From: Paulownia fortunei
Taxonomy: Eukaryota; Streptophyta; Magnoliopsida; Lamiales; Paulowniaceae
NCBI GenBank assembly: GCA_019321725.1
Contig: CM033108.1
Span: 15,823,799-15,887,798, forward strand
Direction: 5' to 3'
DNA: 64,000 nt
Part shown: piece after piece, positions 34,651 to 45,480 of the stretch
Position numbering within the stretch: the first letter of the stretch is position 1
Layout: each line of letters starts with the position of its first letter
Made by a program: the position numbers and the translations under genes
Notes under the pieces: model-generated
Told to the model about the DNA's origin: nothing
Seen by the model: only the letters and a program-made list of their open reading frames with translations
The model's database searches: none

Positions 34651-36450
34651 TGGATGTCAAAAATTACGATACTATCTTAAGTGTAGGAGATCTCAGGATT
34701 CTTCATAAAAAAATTTTTTATCTACTTGCTATAATTTTTCCTTCCACTTATCAGTCGAATCATGTCTTTCCCTTCAGGATACTTCACAGCTTACATCGCC
34801 CATGTCACTTATGGGTTCACCATTACTCTTAAACTATTTCTTGTTGAGGTGCTCCATAGTGTTGGATTATGCCTAAGTCATCTCACTCTGAATACTCTGA
34901 TGTACTTTGAAAGGTTTTGTCATCGGTGAGAAGAGCTTCATCTTCCTGTTTCCTTAGATAGTTTTCATACTTTATTTGGAGTTCAAAAGGTACCCAATGA
35001 GTCCTACTTTTATTTCTATCCTTGGGGTGGGTGTAAATTTCTATGTGGGTGTTCTTTATCTCAAGGCCTTTAAAAAGAAAGGTTCTTTTATATAAGAGAT
35101 AATGGTTAGGGTTTTCCTACTACATAGAGTAGTTTTCCATCGAGGATTCCTCTCAGGGAAATACATCATAACCTCAAGCTTCAATTTATTACAGTTGGGT
35201 TATTTAACACTTTGTTTGATGTTGGTGTTTATTTCGTATTGGTATAATCTCTTTCACTTATACATGCTTTGTTAAGCTTTTTTTGCTTATTCTCTTATTA
35301 TTTTTTATTGATATATTTACCTTATGAATTACTTCTCTTTATAGGGAAAAGAGTTGATTTATCTTTCATTCGGGCTCTTCCCATCCCTCGACTGGTAGGA
35401 GCGGTCCAAATGCTCTGTTTAGTTGAGGTGAGAGGGTCGATACAGGGAGGACTAGTGCTCGAGGTGGAGGCGGAGTTAGGCTACCATCACCTTCTCTCCC
35501 CTGGGCTGATGGTGAGCGTAGATCAGTATCATGTGATCTAGGGCAGTCTTTTGAGACCCTAAGGAATGGTAGTTTGAAGAGACCTAGCGATTTGTCACTT
35601 GCATCTACACCTCACCATGGAGCGGGGAAAGGATTATTTGGATATAGATTGAACTGGGTCAAGAGTGTCGAGTTATTTTGGGATGACAGCGATCTAGAGC
35701 TAGGGTGGACTAAGACTCAATACCTTGTTAACAAGTATGACATTGACAGGCTTAATGTGAAGTCAAATAAGGTTATTGTTGGAGCGCTACTGGGGAGTTT
35801 GCTTGAGTAAGTCATCCTATCATTTCTCCCTCTATATCATTATTGTTATTATTATTTTTTAAGATAGCACTAATTAGTTTACTTTCTCTTCCATTTTCGT
35901 GTTATTTCACAGTGTGTGAACTTAGCGACTATCCTGACAGAGCAAATAGAGAGTTATAAAGAGTCTTCTAACTTCTTTGAGGTTGTTAGTAAAGCGAGCA
36001 CTGATGAGGTGGTTAAGATGTCTGAGGAGTTGAAGAATGTAATGGGAGAGAATAAGAATTAAATGAGAACTTCAAGGTCCTGCGGGAGAAGTATGATCAT
36101 GGGATAGCTACTGGAAAGAAATTTTTGGAGCCTAAGGCAGGAAAAACCTTAATTGTTGAGGTTAAGGAAAGAGGTGCTACGGCCTTCCAATCATTGGATA
36201 CCTTTGCTGAAGCTACAATGTAGGAGACGTTGAGTGTTTATGATGATATCATCCGCAATTATAAAAGTATTCTCCAAGAGTCTGGTAGGGTCAATGAGGA
36301 TATTGTCATGTTGATTGAGCCTCAAGTTGTACATTTAGAAGAAGTGGCCCTTGTGGGTCCAACTACTATTCTTATTTATGTAGAATATGGTGAGGTGCCT
36401 GGCGAGGGAGGTTTTGTTGTGGAGGTTGTGGATGCTTCTTAGTGCTTTTC

Positions 36451-38730
36451 TGTAACACCCCTTAACCTAACTGCAGAACCTAAGTAAGCTAATACAGTTA
36501 AGTCAAGAAGTGTTAACTTTTCATCAATACTAGAGTTAGGGTTTTAATAAAAGTTCCCATTTTTTGCTATAAGAGAAAGAATTTAAATTCATTTGTTGTT
36601 TCATTTCATTTTGAACACACCATATACATAAATCAAAATTGAGTACATTTATTTACAAAACTATAACAGAGCAGCTTATTTAAAAATAAAATATAGTTTT
36701 TAAAATAGATTACAAAATAGCTCGAAGCATGGAATATGAATAAATCTCTGTCCGACCGCTCTAAAGATTCAGTCAACCTCTAAACCTGTACATTTTTACC
36801 TGTATCACATGAATCTAATAAGCTAAAGGCTTAGTAATAAATAACGTACATGCAAGTCACATAAATAATTAAATGCATTATTCAGTTTAATAACTTTCAT
36901 TCATAATTCATTCTTTAGGGCCCTTGAAGTGTGGTACCTAACTAATAGCAATAGACAATAGTTTTCGAAACATGTTCATAATGATTGGCCAATAAGAGAA
37001 GTAATACGGGGTTTCTATACTTGGTCTTTCAACTTCAGGTATTAGTCGTATTCTGTTTCATTCATTGTGACTTTTCTATACCAGTTTTTCAACTCAAATA
37101 TTTGTCACCATTTATTGGGTCCACCGGTCCCTCCCACATCCCTTGTCTATCCGACCATCAATCAAGTACCATACTTTCTTTTCAAAAACCTCATTATATT
37201 CTTAGTAGTATTATGCTTCATGAACAATGAATGCATCAAACATTACATCATTTGACTAATAAAGACAATCACATTAAAACATAAACAACATTATATGATT
37301 CTTGTGATACAGCAAATAAAAGTTTCAACTTACCTGAGTCCACTTTGTGCTAAGTGAAAATATTAATTTCTTTGGAAGATAGGATGTGTTAAAAGCTTAC
37401 CATAATCAAATCAAGTACATTTTAATATCCTTTTAATAAATCACATAATCTATTCTAATTAAAATCACATATACTTTTCAATCTTTTGTAAACAATTCTA
37501 TATCAATTACATGACCTCAAAAATAATGCATAATCCATATTTTACTACTAATCTAAGGCATTAAATATTAGGGCAGTCATTAAATAACTAATAATCCAAA
37601 CATAAATATCAGCCCCCAAAACTTGAACACAATCTAAAATAACATGAGTAAACTTGATTCTAACTTAAATTAATTATAACCATCAATTAAGCAAACTAAT
37701 TGCTATTGTTCTCAATCATTCATAGGAACTTCCAATACAGTATAAACATTACAAGATTAATAGAAATATATATAAATTAAGCATATTTCACAAGACTATC
37801 AATTTTGCTAAAAACTAGCTTAACTAGCTTGGTTTTGACTTCAAGTCTATCCCACTTGAGTTTTCATTCATATAAAAATATACTAAAACATGTAACCATC
37901 CAAAATACTATAAATTCAACATAAGAAATATTGAAAAAGAATATACCTAGATTAAATTGGAATTAAGCTTCAAAATCAACGATTTTCAAGCTTAAAGGGT
38001 ATAAACTTGTTCTAGTTTGTGTTGTATGGATTTCTATGGATTGAATTCAATTTTTCTGAGTATGAGAGTGTATAAATTTGGAAGACACTTGAAGAAGAAG
38101 GGCTGGTCATTTTTAGGAGCTTCCATAAGAAAATATGGCTAAAATAACTTTTTTGACATTTCAAAAAGAGGTAAGTGGAGGGTAATGATTGGTTGCATCA
38201 TGTTTGGTGTCTTCTCATGCCAAAATCTATTTTTATGGGATAGGTAGATGACAAGAAATGATGCTTTGGTGTTATAATCAAGTGTAATTTGGTTTAAAAT
38301 GATTTCATGCAACCTAGTCAACCTACAAATCAAATTGCACCATTTTTTGAATACTTTTAGTTCTTAGTCAAATGTAACATATTTAAAATAAATATTTAGA
38401 AAAATAATCCCTTTAGAATGTAACAAGTATGGAGCAATACGAATAATTCATTTCATGGCCATTCAACACATCAATCTTTCTTGATCGAGATACCGTGCTT
38501 TTCACTGTAAAAAGACACTTAAGGAATATGTTAAATCAAGAAATAGAAGTTTGATCTCATATTTCATGTACTAATGCATGTTAAAACATAACTGGAGTAT
38601 ATAGTAACAATTATTTATGTTCGTGCAATCATGCTATTTGTATGTCATAATTCAATAATGCACATTGATTAGATGCATATTCATATAATATGTTTATTAT
38701 TGGATATGTAGGATAGAATTGGGCATTACA
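36451..38730 (-). repeat. Solo family-1 (Tekay) LTR nested in the Tat element
   Basis: A full-length LTR of 2,280 bp from TGTAACACCCCTTAACC to GGGCATTACA, with no internal region. The flanks are TTTTC (36446-36450) and TTTTT (38731-38735), a 4 of 5 match to a target-site duplication. It is the best reference copy of the family in the window and shows the regions deleted in 18409-19748 and 20261-21991. It arose by insertion of a whole element and recombination between its LTRs. Confidence 0.88.
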
Positions 38731-38735
38731 TTTTT

Positions 38736-39340
38736 AGAGAATGATCTTTCATTTTGCTTTATCAGATAGGATGATTCTTGTTGGGCATGTATGCCATGTC
38801 TTCAAACTTAGCCACTTTGATTGTTTAATTCTGTAGTATGAAATTCCTCCATCGTATCAGATGGGCATTTAGTATTCTAATGGAATTTGAAGTATTTGAT
38901 GTTTTTGTCTTTACTTTTCCTCATCCTATTTTTTATTTTATTGGATATTGATGTGATGAACTTCATCACAACAAGAATCAAAATATGATTGCTCAAGTGC
39001 TTCCTCTCGAGGGAATTCTCTTAATCACTTGAAAAATGAAAGAGGCTAACTCCAAGGGATGAAGGATTATTCCAGGATGTTTTATGTTGTTAGACCTCAT
39101 GAAAAATCAAGTTATGGGGTTTTGGGGTCAAGATGACCAAGCTCTATGATGACCACAAATGAACTCATCAAGCTTTGGGGCCTTTATTGTATAATTATTT
39201 TAGCGAGTACCATGACTATGTAACTAAATCATAAATAAGTAAAAAAGAATTCTACTATTTCATTTCAATAAACATAGCTAAGTAAAACATGAAGCACTTT
39301 ATTCATCATTATTTCCTCACAATGGGAAATACTCATTTTA
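38736..39340 (-). other. Tat element spacer after integrase
   Basis: AT-rich sequence between the antisense gene (interrupted by the solo LTR) and the end of integrase. It has CTTCATCACAACAAGAATC and CCTCTCGAGGGAATTCTC but no long frame on either strand. It belongs to the Tat element by position; no function assigned. Confidence 0.5.
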
Positions 39341-39439
39341 TACAATGCAAGTATGAAGATCAAGATGAACCTTCAAAGGTGAGTCTTTCCATAAAAAAGT
39401 AAATGAAAGATAGAAAACTCCCAAGTATGAAATTAAACA

Positions 39440-40490
39440 ATCATTGAAAATATTTCCCAAGATTAGCCACATTCCAAGTTCGTAGTGCACCTTTGCCATC
39501 CAAGTGTTGCAAGTGATATGCTCTGGCATTCACTACTTCAACCACCTTACAGGGTCCCTCCCACTTGGGGCCTGGCTTTCCAAGCTGGCGGGTAATGTCT
39601 ACCTTCCATAAAACTAAATCTCTAACTTATAAGGTTTTAGGGCATACTTTGCAGTTGTAAGCTCTCGCCATTCTTGCTCTGTACATCACAACACGTCTAT
39701 ATGCCTTCTCCCTAAGTTCTTCCATGAGGTCAAAGTTTACCCATAGTGCTTCATTATTGAGCTCGGAGGAGTATTGCTTCACTGTACAAGAAAGTTCTCC
39801 TATCTCTGTTGGGGCTACTGCTTCTGTTCCATACGTTAAGCTGAATGGTGATTCCCCAATAGAGGTTCGTGGAGTGGTTCAATACGCCCAAAATACATTG
39901 GGGAGCTCATCTACCCAAGCTCCTTTGGTAGCTCTGAGTCTTGTTTTGAGGTCCTATAATATGGTATAGTTTGTTACTTCAATTTGTCCGCTTGCTTGGG
40001 GATTTCCTACTGAAGTGAAGAACTATTTGATTGAAATATCGTAGCCCCATTCGCGAATCTGAGCTCTCTAAAATTGGGTATTTTTATCTGTCACTAAAGC
40101 TCTTGGGATTCTAAATGTATATAAAATATTCTTCCATACAAACTTAACAACTTCTTTCTTTGTTATCCTTACTAGAGGTTCGGCCTCTACCCATTTTGTA
40201 AAGTAATCCATAACTACTATCAAGGACTTTCTTTGGCTAGTCGCAAGAGGGAATGGACCTACTATGTCAACGCCTATTGAGAAAATGGGCATGGACTCTC
40301 TAAAGTTTGTAAGAGTGCTATAGTTTGGTGAAAAACATTTGCGTGCTCCTAATAGGAATGACAATGCAAAACCATTCTCAGTGCATCTTCAAGCATTATA
40401 GGCCAAAAATAACCTTGCCTAAGTACTTTCCCAGCCAAAGTTTTTCCTCCAAGATGATTAGCACAGATACCTTTATAGATTTCTCATAAC
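39440..40490 (-). pseudogene. Tat integrase (decayed)
   Basis: The best open piece is 40364-40068: SMPIFSIGVDIVGPFPLATS holds the first catalytic Asp, and YFTKWVEAEPL and ALVTDKNTQF hold the second Asp. Downstream, in broken frames, are WAYRTTPRTS-like text (around 39880), TLVLRKVDI-like text and the C-terminal GKPGPKWEGPCKVVEVV segment (39540-39600). Upstream the zinc-binding part lies at 40370-40490 with HLGGKTLAGK-like text. The order RT, RNase H, archaeal RNase H, integrase is right for Tat. Stops separate the pieces. Confidence 0.86.
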
Positions 40491-41160
40491 ACATAATTTG
40501 CTTTAGCAGGAGCAGGGCACTTCAGGTATGGTTGAAAGTATCCACATTTATGAAGTATGCTATCAATGATTATGAAGCATGATGCTCGCATTCTCAACTT
40601 ACATGCTTCACTAGGTGTCATAGGCAACTCGCTATTTGTCAGGTACTTGACTATCTCGTCTTTCTGGTTGGGCTCTTCCTCTTCTGAACATAAGATCTCT
40701 AGTCCCTCTGCCTCAATCTCAACTTTACTTGATATGAGGAATGTGATTTTTCTACTTTTGATGCTTTCCATGGAGCTTGCCAATTTAGCCAACTGGTCAA
40801 TAATCGAGTTTTCCATTCTAGGGACTTGTTTGATCTCATACTCTTCTAATCTTGCGAGCAAATCCTTCGTTAAGTTCAAATACTTAACAATTTTCTCTTC
40901 TTTGGCATCATATGATCCCTTGATTTGATTAACCACCAATTGAGAGTCACTATGTATGATACGTTTCCTTGCCTTTGCTAGAAGGGCTTCATACTTAGCT
41001 TCTTTATTAGCTGTTGAGAACTTAAATTTAACAGCATATTCAAACTTATCATTTTGGGGCTTTCTAATAAAATTTCCACTCTACTTTCGCTTGTTGTGGA
41101 GGAACCGTCGATGTACAAGGTCCATGTAGGGGTCAAATTAGATGGCTCTCCAGTCTCCAT
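40484..41160 (-). pseudogene. Second, archaeal-type RNase H (aRNH) of the Tat element
   Basis: On the minus strand WTLYIDGSSTTSES (first acidic residue) starts at about 41130. A decayed middle follows, with KEAKYEALL-like text at 40990, then HSDSQLVVNQIKGSYDAKE (about 40950) and QVPRMENSIIDQLAKLASSM. These are the four active-site segments of the aRNH domain that only Tat/Ogre-group elements carry between the ordinary RNase H and the integrase. One frameshift splits it near 40960. A tail of about 70 residues follows towards the integrase. Confidence 0.84.
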
Positions 41161-41550
41161 TTCGACTAGAAAATCTGCTAGAACTTGTGCTTTAATTGCT
41201 AGTATTGGTTGGGATTCAATACCATGCTCGTTGAGTTCAATAACCCATCTCACCAATCTTCCTGAAGTCTCAGGGTTGGACAACACCTGCTTGAGCAGTT
41301 GGTTTGTCAATATTGTTATTGGGTGAGATTGAAAATAAGGGTGGAGTTTCCTAGCTGCAATGATAAGGGCTAAAGCTAGCTTTTCGATGTTTGAATATCT
41401 CATCTCACCACTATGTAACGTATGACTCACATAGTAAACTAGGTGGTGATCTCGCCTTATCTCATGGGTCAAGACTGAGCTTACTGCCTCTTTATTGGCC
41501 GCCAAATTGAGAAACAAGGAGTCCCCAGTATAAGGTTTGGTTAACAATAG
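41160..41550 (-). pseudogene. Tat RNase H (gypsy type)
   Basis: An open piece starts near 41547. It shows LFLNLAANKEAVSSVLTHE, YYVSHTLHSGEMRYSNIEKL, ALALIIAARKLHPYFQSH and then VRWVIELNEHGIE. The order and spacing match Tat-lineage RNase H after the RT connection. It runs directly into the aRNH without a stop over most of its length. Confidence 0.85.
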
Positions 41551-41559
41551 TGGTGAAAC

Positions 41560-42350
41560 TAAGTACTTCTTTAAATCTACAAAAGTTTGTTGACATGCCT
41601 CAATCTACTCAAAATTCTTCCCTTCCTGAAGTACTTTGAAGAAAGGTAACCCTTTATTTGCTGATCTCGAGATGAATCGATTCAGTGCAGCTAAATGCCC
41701 TATTAACTATTGAACATCCTTTATAGATTAAAGTGGTGATATGTTAAGTATGGCCCTTATCTCCTTGGGGTTTGCTTCAATTCCCTCTCCGAAATCATAT
41801 AACCTAAGAACTATCTGCCTCATACTCCGAAGACACATTTAAAGGGATTGAGTTTTAGGTTGTATGCTTTCAACACGCTAAAGCACTGTTGTAGATCTCA
41901 CACGTGATCCAGAGATCGCTCACTCTTGACAAGCATGTCGTCGATATACACTTCTATATTCCTACAAATTTTATTTTGAAATATCTTGTTAACGAGCCTC
42001 TAATAGATGGCTCCTACATTCTTCAAACCAAAATGGCTTACTCGATAGCAGTAAATGCCTTCATTTGTGACAAAGCTTATATGCTCTTGATCTTCAGTGC
42101 TAACTGCATCTTATTATAACCTTGGTAAGCATCTAGGAAGCTGAGTAGCTCGCATCCTGAAGTGGGATCTACTAACAAGTCAATGAAAGGAAGCGGGAAT
42201 GGATCCTCTAGATATGCCTTATTCAAACTGATGAAGTCTATGTAAAGGCACCACTTTTCACCGTGCTTGGGTACCAAGACGACATTAGCCAACCAATCAG
42301 GGTAAGTAACGAGGCAGATGTTTTTTGTGGCCAATAATTTTTCAACCTCT
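41560..42350 (-). pseudogene. Tat reverse transcriptase (frameshifted, active site intact)
   Basis: The 42334-42077 piece reads YPDWLANVVLVPKHGEKW, then DPFPLPFIDLLVDPTSGCEL and FLDAYQGYN (a palm segment). Near 41930 the minus strand reads VYIDDMLVKS, an intact Y-x-D-D box, in a different frame. The part to 41560 holds thumb and connection text with at least two stops. The active-site residues survive while the frame does not. Confidence 0.85.
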
Positions 42351-42394
42351 TCCTTAATTTGTTTACTTCTTTTTGCTCCAAAGGTCCTATTTCT

Positions 42395-42870
42395 TTATTT
42401 TACTAGTCTCACATTGGGATCAATGTTGAGAAGATGTGTTATTACTTCTAGGGGGATATCTGACAAATCATTCATCCCCCAGGCAAAAACTTCAATATTT
42501 TCTCTAAGGAAAGCAACTAAGGTTTCCTCTACCAATGGCTTTAAACTGGCCCCAATTCTTGTTACCTTTGGTGAATCACCTAATATTAATTCTATGATCT
42601 TGAGCTCTTTGATTGCCTCCAATCTTGCTTTAGCAAGCTTCTTTTTCATCTTCTTAGTCGTTGCATCAGTAGTTTACCCATCTTCTAAGGAAAGCACAAC
42701 CTTTTATTTTTCTTTATCCGTAGTGACATCATTTCCTTCTTGTCGCCTCAATTGACTATTAGCTCTACGTAAGATGTTAGCATAACATTCCCTAGCTGCT
42801 CTCTTATTGCCACTTACTTCTCTTACTCCTAACTTTGACTATTAGACCTCTATTATTCAGAGCTCTCCTT
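42395..42870 (-). pseudogene. Tat pre-RT region
   Basis: 42649-42395 is open for 84 codons: RIGASLKPLVEETLVAFLRE, then NIEVFAWGMNDLSDIPLEVI, the segment normally just before the Tat RT (FAW-x-x-x-DM-x-GI-like). The protease should lie between here and gag, but I cannot read a D-S/T-G box with confidence. Confidence 0.72.
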
Positions 42871-44280
42871 TATAGGTTGAGATGGCTGACTAAGTCTTTT
42901 TGTTCAGCTACAACCAGTATCTCCGACATCCTAGCTCTAAGAATAGCATAATTATTGTATCGAGGAGGAGCGATGTGCCTCATTTCCTCTTTCTTTCTTC
43001 CCTCAAATTTTTCTTTTTCTTGGTATTTTCTCTTTACTGGGGTAACAGCACCAAAGGTCTCCTCAATTATAATGAACTTTTCAGCCCATGCTAGCAATTC
43101 TTCTAGAATGTTTGGTGATTTTCCAACTATGGACTCTTTGAATCTCCCATGACGGAGGTTTTGTTGCATTATCCGAGCCAATAGTTCATGATGAACATAT
43201 GGGACCTTGTGTACAGCTTCAATAAAATACATAACATAATCACATAGTGGCTCTCCTTCTCGTTGTGTGATTGAAAATAAATGAGTCGTGATCTTAGGAT
43301 ACTTGTGATTTATTGAGAATAGATGTAAGAATATATGCGTCAACTGCTCAAAGTTGGTTATGCTACTAGCGCGCAATTGGTTAAACTAGGACAACGCACG
43401 TTTGGTGAGCGTAGTTTGGAAGATCTTGCAAAATGTTGCATCATTTAGGTCATAAAGATCAGCCTTGGTGAAAAATTTATTCAAGTCATGTTTGGGTCTC
43501 CTATCGCTCAAATTCATTGAGGTTCGCAACTTCGAATCCTATTGGCAAGGACTCTGCTAGGATGGCAGTAGTAAATAAGCTTCACTTTGGGGGTACGATC
43601 GTGAGTGGAAGACATTCTATTACGCGCCCTTGCATGTCAGATAGAAGAATGGAAAGCATATAGGGCAATCATTTTATGCCTTCCCTAGATTTGATGTTTG
43701 CTACTGGGAGTGAAACTCAGCTAGCTATGCTTACGCAAGGACCTCCTTCTTCACCTCTATGCTCTTCAATCTTGGGCATGGCCTTACGTTTGGAATGAGA
43801 GGTGAAGCTCGACTATTAGCCTCTACATGAATGCCTCATTCTCCTACAATTCCTTTACGCCTCAGTCATGGTCTTATATTTGCAATAGGGGGTGAGGCCT
43901 AACTACTCATATTTGCATGAACACCTCATTCACTTTCAATTTCTTCATGCCTTAGCCCTGTTCTCTTAGGAGTCGGAGTGGAATCCTAGCTTTGATGAGA
44001 AGATGGATGGGGCTCTGCTCGATGTTGGTTCTCGACATATTGAGCTACTACTTAAGTGGTAGCAGTTGTAGCAACTTCGATCATAATCCTTAGGAATTCC
44101 TATGTAATTTGGAAGATCGCAGGCTGGGGGGATCAATAGGTTGGGGATGTTGTGGTTGATCTCGCCTAGGCGGAGGTGGATATTGATTTTTTGCATTCCT
44201 ATTGATATATTCAACATGCGGTGCGCTTTGAGCGCTAACTTCTCTGGAAACTCTAGATTTGGTTTACATCCTCAGTGTTC
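42870..44280 (-). pseudogene. Tat gag (decayed)
   Basis: 43376-42870 is an open 168-codon piece: ITNFEQLTHIFLHLFSINHK, QREGEPLCDYVMYFIEAVHK and ILEELLAWAEKFIIIEE, matching the retrotransposon gag capsid domain (LxxxFxxxF and the ExLxxYVxRF-like segment). Upstream to 44280 only traces in several frames are left. A Pro/Arg-rich stretch (APPRYNN) near 42950 is typical of the end of the domain. Confidence 0.78.
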
Positions 44281-44290
44281 AGGTAGGATT

Positions 44291-44310
44291 TTCCCACAAA
44301 CGATGCCAAA
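44291..44310 (-). other. Tat primer binding site
   Basis: The minus strand reads TTTGGCATCGTTTGTGGGAA two bases after the 5' LTR. This is a decayed form of the TGGCGCCGTCTGTGGGAA-type PBS usual in Tat elements. Confidence 0.72.
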
Positions 44311-44312
44311 AA

Positions 44313-44693
44313 TAATGCAGTATCACCTCGATTTATTGAACCCCAAGTTGGATTTCTCCTTCAAAGTGGATTGCTGCCTATGTCACAAACAAGTTCTAGG
44401 GATGCCAAGGGTTTGTCCGGTGAAGACCTTCTGACGTAAAAGTCAAAACCAGAGAGAAATTCGTAATCTTAGAAAGAAAATTTAGATTGTAGAAAGTGTA
44501 GAATGATTCTCATACCTTAGAAAAGTTGGGAAATTAGGTACTTATAGATTTTTGTAAAAGCGTGATTATCCGATGTATAGCAGTGCATGCACCAAATAGA
44601 TCTTTTAGACCCATTGGGTTGGATTTATCATACAAACCTCTCTGAGTCACCTTATTGGGTCTTGCTTTATTGGGCCACGTCTTGGTCATATTA
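44313..44693 (-). repeat. Tat element 5' LTR (381 bp)
   Basis: It pairs with 32957-33338 across its length, with numerous substitutions. Its outer end reads TCATATTA, so the expected TG start (minus strand) has become TA. The LTR contains the same TATA-like TCTATAAGTACC (one change) on the minus strand at about 44540. Confidence 0.85.
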
Positions 44694-44938
44694 GAACTCC
44701 AAGGATTTAAGAGGGAATTGAGGTGGGTAAGACGTGAATAACCGTGAGTAAGGCATAGTCCTAGTTGATTGAAATAAATGAATTTTGAAAATATATTTGT
44801 GGTTCGATCAAAAAGAGACTTATAGACGATGTTAGTTCAGGACGTGTGAATCGATATAATTTTATTGTGCATAGGTGTATTCGATTAATTTATGTATGAA
44901 TATGTGATTCATATCTTTGAATATTTACTTTCATTTAT

Positions 44939-45164
44939 AAAGATCCTTTCCAACGCGCATCACCTTAGAAAGGTTAATACAAATAACACCTCTCTATGAA
45001 TGAAGCCAAAAATATCTATTAATTCGTGCAAATACAATAAAATTTCAACAATACAAATAACGATATATGTCAAGACAAAAATTATTATTGGAAAAAAAGA
45101 AAAAATATATATTTGCTCTTGTGTGTGTGTGTGTGTATATATATATATAATAAATTTGATGATG
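44939..45164. repeat. AT-rich spacer with a (GT)n(AT)n microsatellite
   Basis: Non-coding. 45121-45149 is a compound microsatellite of about eight GT units followed by about seven AT units. No gene seen in the rest. Confidence 0.8.
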
Positions 45165-45480
45165 ATGCCACTAATTTATATGCCTGAGTTATATGCTTTG
45201 ATGAAGGGTCTAGAATGGTACCTTCAACAAGGTAACCATAGGGTTTAGGTTGAATTGGATGCTCTTGTTATCATTAATCTGCTTCATGACACAGACAAGG
45301 ATCCTTGGCAACTCTAAAAACTCGTTATTAAAAAAAATAAAAAAAATAAAAAAGCTCTTCCAATGAGTGATGTCCATTACATTCACAAATATATGTCGCA
45401 ATGGGAATCAAGTTGCGGTGGAACTTTCGTCCACATTCACTCATATTGGAAAGCTCCCAAAAGAAGGTCAAGGATTGATA
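45165..45480 (+). pseudogene. LINE-type RNase H domain remnant
   Basis: Fragments in more than one frame read LIYMPELYALMKGLEWYLQ, GNHRV, VELDALVIINLLHDTDKDPW, then NICRNGNQVAVELSS and GKLPKEGQ. The order matches the plant RNase H-like domain at the end of non-LTR retrotransposons (AELWALxxGLxxA, ELDSLxxVNLL, REGNxVADxLA). A poly-A/T-rich insertion at 45330-45350 separates the parts. No upstream LINE RT is visible. Confidence 0.6.

Larger units (their letters stand above)
33526..36442 (+). pseudogene. Antisense multi-exon gene of the Tat element (putative gypsy-type transposon domain)
   Basis: This gene-like region runs opposite to gag-pol. A possible first exon starts at 33526 and ends at a GTGAGT donor (33539). 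The reading frame at 34159-34650 (163 codons) is Ser-rich and acidic near its end (RSEEEEEDS). Around 34735-34920 the + strand encodes GYFTAYIAHVTYGFTITLK, LFLVEVLHSVGLCLSHLTLN and TLMYFERF. This pattern matches the plant 'putative gypsy type transposon' domain (Pfam Transposase_28 as I know it: G-x-FPLHPFLVEVL-x-LTPNAWR). Further exons at 35346-35808 and 35911-36442 are bounded by TTCTTTATAG, GTAAGT and TTATTTCACAG. The last has a helical, Glu/Lys-rich, coiled-coil-like stretch (TEQIESYKESSNFFEVV). Stops (for example at 36061 and 36221) break it. Its function is unknown. Confidence 0.66.
32957..44693 (-). mobile_element. Tat-lineage Ty3/gypsy element, nearly complete but decayed
   Basis: An 11.7 kb insertion, about 9.45 kb after removing the nested solo LTR. 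It has a 3' LTR at 32957-33338, a 5' LTR at 44313-44693, a PBS at 44291-44310 and a GAACT target-site duplication (32952-32956 and 44694-44698). Gag, RT, RNase H, a second archaeal-type RNase H and integrase lie in order on the minus strand. An antisense gene-like region lies between integrase and the 3' LTR. The two LTRs differ at many sites (roughly 15-20 percent by eye), so the insertion is old, and all reading frames are broken. Dual RNase H plus an extra ORF region before the 3' LTR is the hallmark of the Tat/Ogre/Grande/Retand group. Confidence 0.88.
32655..44933 (+). repeat. Solo copia-B LTR (537 bp) split by a nested Tat element
   Basis: The left part, 32655-32956, starts TGTTGGAAATTAAATTGG. 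The right part, 44699-44933, continues CCAAGGATTTAAGAGG and ends TTACTTTCA. Joined, they follow the uninterrupted copia-B LTRs at 54997-55570 and 56498-57034 (for example CATCACCATAGAACTTTCAAGGATTTGAGG at the split point, read in two parts), and the length, 302 + 235 = 537 bp, equals that of the 56498 copy. A perfect 5-bp target-site duplication TTTAT flanks it (32650-32654 and 44934-44938). No internal region remains: a solo LTR. Confidence 0.88.
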
